Translations under genes and position numbers: made by a program
Notes under the pieces: generated by a model
What the model was told of the DNA's origin: nothing
The model's database searches: none
Seen by the model: only the letters and a program-made list of their open reading frames with translations
Part shown: one piece after another, positions 16,137 to 25,178 of the stretch
Layout of the letters: every line of letters starts with the position of its first letter
Numbering within the stretch: position 1 is the stretch's first letter
Origin: JALCRY01 sp050946575
GTDB lineage: Bacteria > Bacillota > Clostridia > Peptostreptococcales > Anaerovoracaceae
Length of the DNA stretch: 64,000 bases
Direction: 5' to 3'
Assembly (NCBI GenBank): GCA_050946575.1
Contig: JBMNVB010000004.1
Location: forward strand, 62,001 to 126,000

Positions 16137-17243
16137 TTAAAATGTGATATCCTTGTTTTTGACTGCGACGTTCAGCACCAGTCCGAGCGCGAGCATGCAG
16201 CACAGCACGGACGATCCTCCGTAACTGATGAACGGGAGCGTGATGCCCGTGGCCGGCATGATGCCCATTGTCATCGCGATATTTTCAAAGATCTGGAATG
16301 TGAACATCGCTATGACGCCGATGACTATCAATGCGCCGTAATCGTCTATGGTCCTGACAGCGACCTTCGCCATGCCGTAGATGAAATACGCGTACGCCGC
16401 GATGAGGATGAAGCCGCCGAGGAATCCGAGCTCCTCGCACAGAACGGCGAATACATAGTCGGAATTACTGACCGGAAGGAAGTCCAGCGCTTTCTGTGTT
16501 CCCTGGAACAGGCCCTTGCCGAAGAATCCGCCGGATCCGATCGCGACTTTAGACTGCCATACCTGGTAGTTTCCCTGAAGGGAAAGGTTATTCGGATGGA
16601 GGAACGCCGTGATACGTTCCTGCTGGTAATCCGCGAGGAAGTTGTACGCTACCGGTATGAGCAGCACGACAAGAGCGACGAGCTGACCGAACAGCTTGTA
16701 GCTTATCCCCGCGTAGAACAGCATGACAACGTAGATCACCATGAATACGAGCGCGGAACCGAGGTCCTCCTTAAGGATAATGAGGATGAACGGGGCGGCG
16801 TATATCATGGATTTCAGCACACCGCCGAATGTCCGCAGCTGTATCTTGTGGCGTCTGAAATAGTCCGCCATGAGCAGGATGAACGTGATCTTCACCAGCT
16901 CCGACGGCTGGAACGTAGTCACTCCGAGGTTTATCCATGAACGCGCGCCGTTTATTTCGACGCCGAACCCCGGAATGTAAACGAGCAGCAGGAATATTAT
17001 GGAACCGACATACAGTTTCACGCGTATATCCTGGAACGTTTCATAATCTATGTTAGCCATGAAAAGAACAAGAACAAATCCAAGGACGTAGGCAACGCCC
17101 TGGATCACGACTGTTTTCGAAATAACTATCCCGTTATCGTAAGATGTGCTCAGCATCATCAGCATGCTGATGACGAAAAAAACGAGCGGCATCAGATAAA
17201 GAGACTTCTCCGTCCCCTCAAACAGATTCTTCAAATACTTCAT
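16137..17243 (-). CDS. rodA: RodA/FtsW family peptidoglycan glycosyltransferase
   Basis: A SEDS polymerase that makes glycan strands with PBP2. The 368-residue protein has about ten transmembrane segments. GARSWINLGVTTFQPSEL and KEDLGSALV are family signatures, the latter holding the catalytic Asp; GKGLFQGTQ, D-YVFAVLCEELG and TLPFISYGGSS follow. The ATG at 17243 has GAAAGGC upstream; a longer reading would begin inside the promoter. It converges on mrdA-minD and very likely belongs to the elongasome, hence RodA rather than FtsW. Confidence 0.93.
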   Translation of the reverse strand: MKYLKNLFEGTEKSLYLMPLVFFVISMLMMLSTSYDNGIVISKTVVIQGVAYVLGFVLVLFMANIDYETFQDIRVKLYVGSIIFLLLVYIPGFGVEINGARSWINLGVTTFQPSELVKITFILLMADYFRRHKIQLRTFGGVLKSMIYAAPFILIILKEDLGSALVFMVIYVVMLFYAGISYKLFGQLVALVVLLIPVAYNFLADYQQERITAFLHPNNLSLQGNYQVWQSKVAIGSGGFFGKGLFQGTQKALDFLPVSNSDYVFAVLCEELGFLGGFILIAAYAYFIYGMAKVAVRTIDDYGALIVIGVIAMFTFQIFENIAMTMGIMPATGITLPFISYGGSSVLCCMLALGLVLNVAVKNKDITF

Positions 17244-17283
17244 GCTTTGCCTTTCGTTGTCTTGACACGCGGTCAACGTAACT

Positions 17284-17312
17284 ATTATAATATTCAAGTA
17301 TGGTTTAATCAA
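17284..17312 (-). promoter_or_regulatory. Sigma-A promoter of rodA
   Basis: On the minus strand TTGATT (17307-17312) and TATAAT (17284-17289), spacer 17. Confidence 0.8.
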
Positions 17313-17411
17313 CTATAATTATCATATGTAATGTGATTCCAACTATATTCGTGTTATAAAAATTATTCATAAATTCTTCAGTCATTATCATGGAAAGGGG
17401 GGATTTATTCA

Positions 17412-18959
17412 ATGCATATATCGATCGCAGTTACTGTGGTCATCGCCGTTGTCGCGCTGGTAATAGGCATTCTTGCCGGTTATATCTGCAGAAAAACGCT
17501 CGGCGAAAAGGCCATTGGAAGTGCTGAGCAGAAGGCAAGGAATCTTGTGCTCGATGCTGAAAATAAATCTGAAACCATAAAGAAAGAAATAGAACTTAAA
17601 GCTAAGGAAGACGCCCTCAAAATAAAGAATGAGGCCGAGGAGGAACTTAACCAGAGAAGGAACGAACTTTCGAGGAGTGAAGACAGACTCTCATCGAAAG
17701 AGGACAGCCTGAACAAAAGAATCGAGAATATAGAAAGAAAAGAACAAAGCATTGCATCTAAGGAAAAGAACATTAACAAGAAGCTGAACGATCTGGATGA
17801 TCTCCATCAGAAGCAGGTCGCGAAGCTCGAGGAAGTCTCCGGAATGACGAGAGACGAAGCGAAGGACATCCTGCTCCAGAGCATCGAAAGCGATGTCAGG
17901 GCGGACGCTTCGCAGATGATCAGGGACATCGAAGGAAAGGCGAAGGACGAAGCGGACAAATACGCGAAAGAAGTGATCGTGGGGGCCATACAGAGATGTG
18001 CCGCGGACAATGTAGCCGAGAACACTGTCTCGGTCGTGAACCTGCCGAATGACGAGATGAAGGGCAGGATCATCGGAAGAGAAGGAAGGAATATAAGGGC
18101 AATAGAGAGCCTTACGGGAATAGAACTGATAATTGACGATACGCCGGAAGCAGTCATACTTTCGGGGTTCGATCCGGTGAGAAGAGAGGTCGCGAGGATC
18201 GCACTCGAAAAGCTCATCGTGGACGGCCGCATCCATCCGGCAAGGATAGAGGAAACTGTAAAGAAGGCCGAGAAGGAAGTAAATGCGAGCATAAAAGAAG
18301 CGGGCGAGACAGCTTCGTTCGACGTCGGGATACACAATCTGCATCCTGAACTTGTCAAACTGCTCGGACGTCTTAAATACAGGACATCGTACGGACAGAA
18401 CGTGCTGCAGCACTCGAAGGAAGTCGCGTATCTCGCGGGGCTCATGGCCGGCGAACTCGGCCTGGACGTGAAGCTCGCGAAGCGCGCGGGGCTGCTCCAT
18501 GATATAGGAAAGTCAGTGGACCATGACCATGAGGGGACGCACGTCGACCTCGGCATGGAAGTCCTCAGAAGATACAAAGAATCACAGGCTGTCATTGACG
18601 CTATGGCGTCGCATCACGGCGACTACGAACCGAAATCCATGGAAGCCGTGCTCATTGCAGCTGCGGACGCGCTGTCGGCGGCGAGGCCGGGCGCGAGACG
18701 CGAGACGCTCGAAGCGTACATCAAAAGGCTCGATCAGCTTGAGGAGATCGCGAACAGCATGGACGGCGTCGACAAGTCATACGCCATCCAGGCGGGCCGC
18801 GAGATCCGCGTAATGGTCAAACCGGACAAGGTCAAGGACGACGAAATGGCTTACCTGGCAAGGAAAATCTCAAAGAAGGTCGAGGAAGAACTCGATTATC
18901 CGGGCCAGATAAAAGTCAACATCATGCGGGAGACCAGAGCGGTGGACTACGCGAAATAG
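17412..18959 (+). CDS. rny: Ribonuclease Y
   Basis: A membrane-anchored endoribonuclease that starts mRNA decay in many Firmicutes. The 515 residues comprise an N-terminal transmembrane helix (about 4-24), a long charged coiled coil (about 30-190), a KH domain with GRIIGREGRNIRAIE (about 220-285), and an HD domain with LLHDIGKSVDHD (about 360-372). The final YPGQIKVNIMRETRAVDYAK is the usual end. A GGAAAGGGGGG run precedes the ATG. Single gene with a terminator downstream. The upstream 170 bases are AT-rich and shared with the rodA promoter. Confidence 0.96.
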   Translation: MHISIAVTVVIAVVALVIGILAGYICRKTLGEKAIGSAEQKARNLVLDAENKSETIKKEIELKAKEDALKIKNEAEEELNQRRNELSRSEDRLSSKEDSLNKRIENIERKEQSIASKEKNINKKLNDLDDLHQKQVAKLEEVSGMTRDEAKDILLQSIESDVRADASQMIRDIEGKAKDEADKYAKEVIVGAIQRCAADNVAENTVSVVNLPNDEMKGRIIGREGRNIRAIESLTGIELIIDDTPEAVILSGFDPVRREVARIALEKLIVDGRIHPARIEETVKKAEKEVNASIKEAGETASFDVGIHNLHPELVKLLGRLKYRTSYGQNVLQHSKEVAYLAGLMAGELGLDVKLAKRAGLLHDIGKSVDHDHEGTHVDLGMEVLRRYKESQAVIDAMASHHGDYEPKSMEAVLIAAADALSAARPGARRETLEAYIKRLDQLEEIANSMDGVDKSYAIQAGREIRVMVKPDKVKDDEMAYLARKISKKVEEELDYPGQIKVNIMRETRAVDYAK

Positions 18960-18966
18960 AAAAAGG

Positions 18967-18996
18967 CGAAAGGGCAGCGAGCTGCCCTTTTGATTT
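18967..18996 (+). terminator. Terminator after rny
   Basis: AAAGGGCAGC pairs with GCTGCCCTTT around a two-base turn (18969-18990), then TGATTTT. Confidence 0.8.
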
Positions 18997-19007
18997 TGGA
19001 GGATAAT

Positions 19008-20150
19008 ATGTTTGTTTACCTTGATAACAGTTCGACCACGCGCCCTTACGACGAGGTCGCCGATCTGATGATGAGATATCTGCGGGATGATTTCGGGAAT
19101 CCGAGCTCGCTGCACCATCTCGGAGTCACTGCCGAGAAGGGAGTGAAGAAGGCGAGGAATCAGGTCGCGGAAGCAATGCGCGTCAGACCTGAAGAAGTCA
19201 TTTTCACATCCTGCGGCACGGAGGCGGACAATACGGCGATCCGCGGCGCGGCCGAGGCCGGGAAAAGGCGCGGGAACAGAATAATCACTACTAAGATAGA
19301 GCATCCCGCGGTGCTGGAAGCGTTCAGAGTACTTGAAGAACAGGGATTCGAGGCAGTTTATCTCGATGTCGACGAATACGGCTTCGCAGATCCGGAGCAG
19401 CTGAAAAGCGCCGTGAACGACAAGACTGTGCTCATATCTGTAATGCATGTGAACAACGAGCTTGGTACGATAGAACCTGTTGAAGAAATGAGCGCGCTCA
19501 AGGGCGGTGCGCTGTTCCACACGGATGCGGTCCAGAGTTTCGGAAAACTCGAAACGCCGCATCGCGGCATTGATATGATATCCGTCAGCGGCCATAAGAT
19601 CCACGGCCCGAAGGGCATCGGCGCTCTGGCTGTCTTGAATGGAATAAACATAAAACCTTTTATTGTCGGCGGAGGCCAGGAAAGCCATATGAGATCCGGG
19701 ACCGAAAACACGGCCGGCATCGCGGGGTTCGGACTTGCGGCGGAAATGACGTCTGAGAACAGGGAGAAGAATCTCGCTCATATGGACGAAGTGAGAGGGT
19801 ATCTGCTGAAAGGGATCCTGGACCAGATCCCGGACGTGAAGGTGAACAGCCCGTCGGAGAATTACTGCGCGAGCGTGCTGAACGTTTCGTTCCTCGGTAC
19901 AAGAGGCGAGGTCATCCTTCATACGCTCGAGCAGTCGGACATCTATGTGTCGACAGGTTCGGCGTGCTCGTCGAACAAGAAGACCCGCGGGAGCCATGTG
20001 CTTCAGGCGGCGGGGCTGACGGACGAGGAGATAGAAGGCGCCGTCAGGTTCAGTTTCAGCGAGCGTAATACGACAGAAGAGATGGATTATGTACTGGACA
20101 GGCTGAAAGATGCCGTGTCGCGGTTCAGGAAACTCGGGAGTTTCAGATAG
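19008..20150 (+). CDS. Cysteine desulfurase, NifS/IscS type, likely partner of ThiI
   Basis: A PLP enzyme that removes sulfur from cysteine as a persulfide. The 380-residue protein starts MFVYLDNSSTTRPYDEV. It has the PLP lysine K197 in SGHKIHGPKG, HVNNELGTIEP, and the catalytic C320 in STGSACSSNKK. The ATG at 19008 follows GGAGG; a TTG six codons earlier overlaps the terminator and is rejected. It is immediately followed by thiI with no gap, so its sulfur probably goes to tRNA 4-thiouridine or thiamine synthesis, as for NifZ-ThiI in Bacillus. Confidence 0.93.
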   Translation: MFVYLDNSSTTRPYDEVADLMMRYLRDDFGNPSSLHHLGVTAEKGVKKARNQVAEAMRVRPEEVIFTSCGTEADNTAIRGAAEAGKRRGNRIITTKIEHPAVLEAFRVLEEQGFEAVYLDVDEYGFADPEQLKSAVNDKTVLISVMHVNNELGTIEPVEEMSALKGGALFHTDAVQSFGKLETPHRGIDMISVSGHKIHGPKGIGALAVLNGINIKPFIVGGGQESHMRSGTENTAGIAGFGLAAEMTSENREKNLAHMDEVRGYLLKGILDQIPDVKVNSPSENYCASVLNVSFLGTRGEVILHTLEQSDIYVSTGSACSSNKKTRGSHVLQAAGLTDEEIEGAVRFSFSERNTTEEMDYVLDRLKDAVSRFRKLGSFR

Positions 20151-21338
20151 ATGAACGAAAGAAACATATTTATCGTGCGGGCCGGCGAGGCGGCGCTCAA
20201 GGGAGAGAACAAGCCGTATTTCGAGCGCATGCTCGCGGAGCGAATAAAGAAGCTGACAAAGCATTACGACAATGTGACCGTCGAAAGACGCGGCGGTCTC
20301 ACTTTCGTATACGCTGACAAAAAATACACGAAAGAAGAGATCATCAGGCGCATCTCTATGGCGTTCGGCGTGCAGAGCATCAGTCCCGCGGTGGAAGTCC
20401 CGTCGGATCTGGAAGCTATCGGCAGGGCCGCTGTCGAATATATGAACGGGATCATTGAAGAGCGCGGCGTGAAGACGTTCAAAGTCAAGGCGAAGCGCGC
20501 CGATAAATCGTTCCCGGTGCAGTCGCCGGAGATAGCGAGAAGGGTCGGAGCGTCTGTCCTCAAGGGCTGCAAAGTCCTGAAGGTGGATGTACATGACCCC
20601 GACGTATATCTTTATGTCGATGTCAGAAAGGATAAGACATATATCTATCAGGATAAGATAAAGGGCTGGGGCGGCCTCCCGCTCGGAACGAACGGGAAGG
20701 GGCTCGTGCTCCTGTCGGGCGGAATAGACAGCCCGGTCGCGGCGTTCATGATGGCGCGGCGCGGGATGGCGATAGAAGCGGTACATTTCCATTCGTATCC
20801 CTACACGAGCGAGCGCGCGCGTGAAAAAGTGGAGGACATCGCGAGCCAGATCGCGGTGTACTGCAGCAGGTTCAAGCTCCATGTCGTGAATCTGCTCCCG
20901 ATACAGGAGCAGATCGTGCAGAACTGCCCCGAGGAAGAGACGACGATCCACGTCAGGATGTTCATGATGAGGGTCGCCGAAAAGATCGCGAAGAAATACG
21001 GGTGCGAAGTGCTGATAACGGGCGAGAGCCTCGGGCAGGTCGCGAGCCAGACGACGGAATCTCTCGTTGTCACGAACAGCGCGGTCAGCATCCCGATAAT
21101 GCGCCCGCTTATCGCGCTCGACAAGACGCAGATAATAGACATCGCGCAGGAGATCGGGACCTATGAGACTTCCATACAGCCGTACGAAGACTGCTGCACG
21201 GTGTTCCTCCCGGAACATCCGGTCACGAAGCCGAGGCTGTCGCGCATTCTCGAATCGGAAAAGGCGCTGGATATCGGTGCATTGACTGAGGCGGCGGCAG
21301 CGTCCGAAGAAGTCGTTGACATCTATCCGAAGAGGTAG
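20151..21338 (+). CDS. thiI: tRNA 4-thiouridine synthase ThiI
   Basis: Uses ATP and a persulfide donor to thiolate U8 of tRNA, and can serve thiamine synthesis. The 395 residues have a ferredoxin-like/THUMP N-terminal half (RAGEAALKGENKPYFE at the start) and a PP-loop ATP pyrophosphatase domain with S189-GGIDSP; TGESLGQVASQT is also typical. There is no C-terminal rhodanese domain, as is usual in Firmicutes. The start ATG directly follows the cysteine desulfurase stop, so the two are translationally coupled. Confidence 0.95.
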   Translation: MNERNIFIVRAGEAALKGENKPYFERMLAERIKKLTKHYDNVTVERRGGLTFVYADKKYTKEEIIRRISMAFGVQSISPAVEVPSDLEAIGRAAVEYMNGIIEERGVKTFKVKAKRADKSFPVQSPEIARRVGASVLKGCKVLKVDVHDPDVYLYVDVRKDKTYIYQDKIKGWGGLPLGTNGKGLVLLSGGIDSPVAAFMMARRGMAIEAVHFHSYPYTSERAREKVEDIASQIAVYCSRFKLHVVNLLPIQEQIVQNCPEEETTIHVRMFMMRVAEKIAKKYGCEVLITGESLGQVASQTTESLVVTNSAVSIPIMRPLIALDKTQIIDIAQEIGTYETSIQPYEDCCTVFLPEHPVTKPRLSRILESEKALDIGALTEAAAASEEVVDIYPKR

Positions 21339-21343
21339 CCGTG

Positions 21344-21352
21344 TGATATAAT
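21344..21352 (+). promoter_or_regulatory. Extended -10 promoter before prmA
   Basis: TGATATAAT at 21344-21352, just after the thiI stop. No -35 at normal spacing; TTGACA at 21316-21321 is 25 bases away, too far. Start point would be close to the prmA Shine-Dalgarno. Confidence 0.5.
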
Positions 21353-21369
21353 CGTTCATGGAGGAACGG

Positions 21370-22296
21370 ATGAAATATATTGAAGTTTCAATAGGCAGTG
21401 ACGAGCTGACGCCTGACGAGATCACCGGCATCCTGCTGATGAGGGGCGTGACCGATTCCGTAGTGGAAGACCCCGGGATCGTGTCGGAGATGATGAAGGG
21501 AAGGCGCGGCTACGACTGGGACTATATCGACGACTCAGCGACGGAAGATCTTCCGGACAGGCCGGCCGTGAAGTTTTACGCGGAGGACAGTCCTGAAGGA
21601 AAGGCGCGGGTGAAGGACGTTCTTTCGGGATTCGCGGGGAAAGATACGGATGTCTCCGTGAAGTATGTCGATGACAGCGAATGGAAGGATAAATACAGGG
21701 AATTTTTCAGGACGACGGAGCTTACGGACAGGCTCGTCGTAAGGCCGTCGTGGGATGATACTCCGGTAAAGCCGGGCATGAAGATCATCGAGCTCGATCC
21801 GGGCATGGCGTTCGGGACGGGCGGCCACGAGACGACCGCGATGTGCGCGCAGCTTATAGACGAAGAAGGCTGCGCCGGGAAATATGTGCTGGACGTCGGA
21901 TGCGGCTCCGGGATACTTTCGATCGCCGCCGCGAAGCTCGGCGCCGAAAGAGTGCTCGGAATAGACATCGACGAAGAGGCGGTGACGTCGGCGACGGAGA
22001 ATGCCGCGAAGAACGATCCGGACGGCGTGATAGAGATTCGGCGCGGCGACCTGACGGAAGGCGTCGATTTCACAGCCGATATCATAGCCGCGAACCTTGT
22101 GGCGGAGCTGATAGTCTCGTTCCTGCCGGACGCCGTGAGGCACATGAGACCGGGCGCGGCGTTCATCTGCTCCGGTATACTGAATGAAAAAGCGGAAATG
22201 GTGAAGGACGCGGCGGAACACGCCGGTCTTTCTGTGGAAAAGGAAATCTCGCGCGGCGAATGGACCGCGCTTCTCGGAAGGAAACAGGATTCATAG
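21370..22296 (+). CDS. prmA: Ribosomal protein L11 methyltransferase
   Basis: SAM-dependent methyltransferase acting on L11. The 308 residues show an N-terminal recognition domain (MKYIEVSIGSDELTPDEI) and a Rossmann methyltransferase domain. The latter has DPGMAFGTGGHETT, VLDVGCGSGILSIAAAKLGA and IAANLVAELI (the catalytic NxxA-type loop). The ATG at 21370 is preferred over one four codons earlier because GGAGG at 21360-21364 lies between them at the right distance. The stop abuts the murT start. Confidence 0.93.
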   Translation: MKYIEVSIGSDELTPDEITGILLMRGVTDSVVEDPGIVSEMMKGRRGYDWDYIDDSATEDLPDRPAVKFYAEDSPEGKARVKDVLSGFAGKDTDVSVKYVDDSEWKDKYREFFRTTELTDRLVVRPSWDDTPVKPGMKIIELDPGMAFGTGGHETTAMCAQLIDEEGCAGKYVLDVGCGSGILSIAAAKLGAERVLGIDIDEEAVTSATENAAKNDPDGVIEIRRGDLTEGVDFTADIIAANLVAELIVSFLPDAVRHMRPGAAFICSGILNEKAEMVKDAAEHAGLSVEKEISRGEWTALLGRKQDS

Positions 22297-23673
22297 ATGA
22301 AAGCCAGAGTTGTACTCGCTGTGTGTGCGGGCAAAATCGTAAAGGGACTGCTCAGGATGATGGGCCGGGGCGGCACTCAGCTGCCGGGTAAAATCGCGGA
22401 CAGTATATGTCCGGATCTTCTCAGGTATCTTTCGGCCGATGTAAGAACTATAATCGTAACAGGCACGAACGGGAAGACGACGACCTCCCGCATGATAGAG
22501 AAAACACTGCAGGATTCGGGCATTGATTATTTCGAAAACAAATCGGGCGCGAACCTTCTGGACGGGATAACAGCCGCGTTCATCGAAAACGCGGCGTCAT
22601 CAGGAAAGCCGAAGAAAAAATTCGCATTGATAGAGAGTGACGAGGCGGCGTTCAAGAAGGTCGGCCTTTACGCGGATCCGGAACTCGTGCTCGTCACGAA
22701 TGTGTTCCGCGATCAGCTCGACAGATACGGCGAAGTCACGCATACGCTGAACAACATCAGGACAGGCGTCGCGAACTCGCCGAACGCGAAGATCGTGCTG
22801 AACGCGGACTGCTCGCTCACCGCGAGCATCGCGGAAGATATAGAGGACAAGCGGCGCATAACGTTTTACGGCGTGAATGTGCCGATATACAAGCACAGAG
22901 TAAAGGAACAGTCGGACGCGCCGTACTGCATCCACTGCATGCACGAGTACGAATACGAATACATCACATACGGCCACCTCGGGAAATACAGATGCCCGAA
23001 CTGCGGCTATTCGAGGCCGGATCCCGATGTATCAGTGGATGAAGTGAAGGTGAGCGATGCGGATCACAGCGAGATAACAATATCCGCGGGAGGCATTTCG
23101 TACGACGCGGTCATAAATCTCCCGGGCGGATATAATATCTACAACGGCGTGTCGTGCGCCGCGGTCGCGTACGCGCTCGGGCTGGACACCGGCACGGCGG
23201 CGAACGCTCTTTCGGACTTCGAATGCGGCTTCGGCAGGATGGAAAAATTCAGGCTCGGCGATGCCGAGACACGCATGATCCTGATAAAGAACCCGGCCGG
23301 CTGCAATCAGGTCCTTAACTTCCTTTCGAACATTGATGAAGAATCTGTATTCACGGTGTGCCTGAACGATAATTACGCGGACGGACGCGACATTTCGTGG
23401 ATATGGGACGCTGATTTCGAAGTGCTCGCATCAATGCAGGACAAACTCAGATATATCTTCGTGTCGGGCATCCGCGCGGACGATATGGCGATGAGATTCA
23501 AGTATGCGGGGATAGACACGTCGAAGATAATAGTGATCAAGAATATGGAGAAGCTGCTTGAGGAGATCTCGAAGCAGACTGTGCCCGTTTATATAATGCC
23601 GACATATACGGCCATGATGGACCTGAGGGCGCTCGTGAGCAAACGCTTCGGGTATAAGAACTTCTGGGAGTGA
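22297..23673 (+). CDS. murT: Lipid II isoglutaminyl synthase, MurT subunit
   Basis: With GatD it amidates D-glutamate of lipid II to isoglutamine. The 458-residue Mur-ligase-like protein has the ATP P-loop G56-TNGKTTTS, LIESDEAAF, LVLTNVFRDQLDRYGE, and the MurT-specific zinc ribbon C211-x2-C214 ... C233-x2-C236. The C-terminal DUF1727 domain includes NPAGCNQVL and LNDNYADGRDISWIWDADFE. It starts directly after prmA and overlaps gatD. This implies an amidated stem peptide in the cell wall. Confidence 0.96.
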   Translation: MKARVVLAVCAGKIVKGLLRMMGRGGTQLPGKIADSICPDLLRYLSADVRTIIVTGTNGKTTTSRMIEKTLQDSGIDYFENKSGANLLDGITAAFIENAASSGKPKKKFALIESDEAAFKKVGLYADPELVLVTNVFRDQLDRYGEVTHTLNNIRTGVANSPNAKIVLNADCSLTASIAEDIEDKRRITFYGVNVPIYKHRVKEQSDAPYCIHCMHEYEYEYITYGHLGKYRCPNCGYSRPDPDVSVDEVKVSDADHSEITISAGGISYDAVINLPGGYNIYNGVSCAAVAYALGLDTGTAANALSDFECGFGRMEKFRLGDAETRMILIKNPAGCNQVLNFLSNIDEESVFTVCLNDNYADGRDISWIWDADFEVLASMQDKLRYIFVSGIRADDMAMRFKYAGIDTSKIIVIKNMEKLLEEISKQTVPVYIMPTYTAMMDLRALVSKRFGYKNFWE

Positions 23674-23678
23674 TGCGT

Positions 23679-24449
23679 ATGGAATATAAACTCAATGTCT
23701 GTCATCTGTATCCGGATCTTCTGAATCTGTACGGTGACACGGGAAACATAAAATGCCTTAAGAAGCGCATGGAGTGGCGCGGCATAGAATGCGAGGTTAC
23801 GAACTGCTCTGTCGGAGACGTACTCGACGGACTCGCGCACGATATCTTCTTTATCGGAGGAGGACAGGACTTCGAGCAGGAAGTACTGCTGAAAGACGCC
23901 GACGAAAACAAGAAGGACGACATTATCGCCGCGATAGAGGACGGCCGCGTGTTCCTGGCCATCTGCGGGGGATACCAGATCCTCGGCTCCTACTATAAAA
24001 CGTGGGACGGAAAGCAGTACGACTTCCTCGGCGCGCTCGACCTCTACACGGTCGGATCCGAGGAAAGAGCCATCGGGAACTATATGTACACCTGCGACGA
24101 GCTTGACGGCTATAAGATAGTCGGGTTCGAGAACCACAGCGGAAGGACGTTTCTCGGAGAAGGGTGCCGCCCGATCGGGAAAGTCCTGAAGGGAAGCGGG
24201 AACAACGGACAGGACGGGATGGAAGGCTGCCGGTACAGGAATGTCTTCGGCTGCTACACTCACGGACCGATTCTTCCGAAGAATCCGAAATTCTGCGATC
24301 TTCTCATCGAGAAGGCCCTTAAGAACAAGTACGGCGACGGGATATCGCTCGCGGACTTCGGGCCGATAGATGACGAGATGGAAAACAACGCTCATAATTA
24401 TATGGTGGAACGCCTGAGCAGGGCAAACTCGGACGATCCAAGCAGATAA
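23679..24449 (+). CDS. gatD: Lipid II isoglutaminyl synthase, glutaminase subunit GatD
   Basis: A class I glutamine amidotransferase that supplies ammonia to MurT. The 256 residues start MEYKLNVCHLYPDLLNLYGDTGN. They carry catalytic C96 in AICGGYQILG and H195 in CYTHGPILPKNP. Two in-frame starts precede (GTG 23670, ATG 23673), but GGGAG at 23667-23670 fits the ATG at 23679, which also matches the usual beginning of GatD. It follows murT directly. The terminal 20 residues are polar and probably flexible. Confidence 0.95.
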   Translation: MEYKLNVCHLYPDLLNLYGDTGNIKCLKKRMEWRGIECEVTNCSVGDVLDGLAHDIFFIGGGQDFEQEVLLKDADENKKDDIIAAIEDGRVFLAICGGYQILGSYYKTWDGKQYDFLGALDLYTVGSEERAIGNYMYTCDELDGYKIVGFENHSGRTFLGEGCRPIGKVLKGSGNNGQDGMEGCRYRNVFGCYTHGPILPKNPKFCDLLIEKALKNKYGDGISLADFGPIDDEMENNAHNYMVERLSRANSDDPSR

Positions 24450-24473
24450 TAATATAAAAGAAAGGACAGTATC

Positions 24474-25166
24474 ATGATCTACTCGACCGAAATCGAAAAC
24501 ATGTGCCCGGTCGCGAAGGGCGCTTACCACGGACCGGCGCCCATCCCGGAAGAGGGGAAATGGGTACAGGTTAAGGAAATCAAGGACATCAGCGGCCTCA
24601 CTCACGGAGTCGGCTGGTGCGCTCCGCAGCAGGGGACGTGCAAGCTGACGCTGAACGTGAAGGACGGCATCATCGAGGAAGCCCTCGTGGAGACGATAGG
24701 ATGCAGCGGCATGACTCATTCCGCCGCCATGGCTTCGGAAATACTTCCGGGCAAGACTATCCTCGAAGCGCTGAACACGGACCTTGTATGCGACGCGATA
24801 AATACAGCAATGCGTGAATTGTTCCTGCAGATCGTCTACGGCAGATCGCAGACGGCGTTCTCCGAAGGAGGTCTTCCGATCGGAGCGGGCCTCGACGATC
24901 TAGGAAAGGGACACAGGAGCATGATAGGAACGATGTACGGAACGAAAGCGAAGGGCGCTCGCTATCTCGAAATGACGGAAGGCTATGTCACTCGCATTGC
25001 TCTGGATGAAGACAACTGCATCATCGGCTACGAATTCGTAAACCTCGGAAAGATGATGGACGCCATAAAGGACGGCACGGACCCGGCCGAAGCTCTTAAG
25101 GATGCGAGCGGGACGTACGGCAGATTCGAAGAAGGCGTGAAGAAAATAGATCCGAGGAGAGAATAA
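24474..25166 (+). CDS. NifU-like iron-sulfur scaffold-type protein paired with GGGtGRT
   Basis: A 230-residue protein whose middle resembles the NifU/IscU N-terminal domain. VGWCAPQQGTCKLTLNVKDG gives two cysteines about 8 apart. ETIGCSGMTHSAAMASEILPGKTILEAL matches the GC..S.A..S......GKT.EEAL pattern of IscU, so a third cysteine is conserved. The N-terminal 45 residues and the C-terminal region (GHRSMIGTMYGTKAKGARYLE) are outside the usual scaffold. It is followed 12 bases later by a GGGtGRT-family gene; I recall this pairing in other Clostridia. Function unknown; an Fe-S or related metal role is inferred. Confidence 0.75.
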   Translation: MIYSTEIENMCPVAKGAYHGPAPIPEEGKWVQVKEIKDISGLTHGVGWCAPQQGTCKLTLNVKDGIIEEALVETIGCSGMTHSAAMASEILPGKTILEALNTDLVCDAINTAMRELFLQIVYGRSQTAFSEGGLPIGAGLDDLGKGHRSMIGTMYGTKAKGARYLEMTEGYVTRIALDEDNCIIGYEFVNLGKMMDAIKDGTDPAEALKDASGTYGRFEEGVKKIDPRRE

Positions 25167-25178
25167 GGAGGACCGGAA

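Noticed and set aside
18870..21431. An 853-codon open frame on the minus strand opposite rny, the cysteine desulfurase and thiI
   Set aside because: It runs antisense to three well-supported genes, has no domain, no ribosome binding site and an Arg/His-rich composition typical of a codon-bias shadow.
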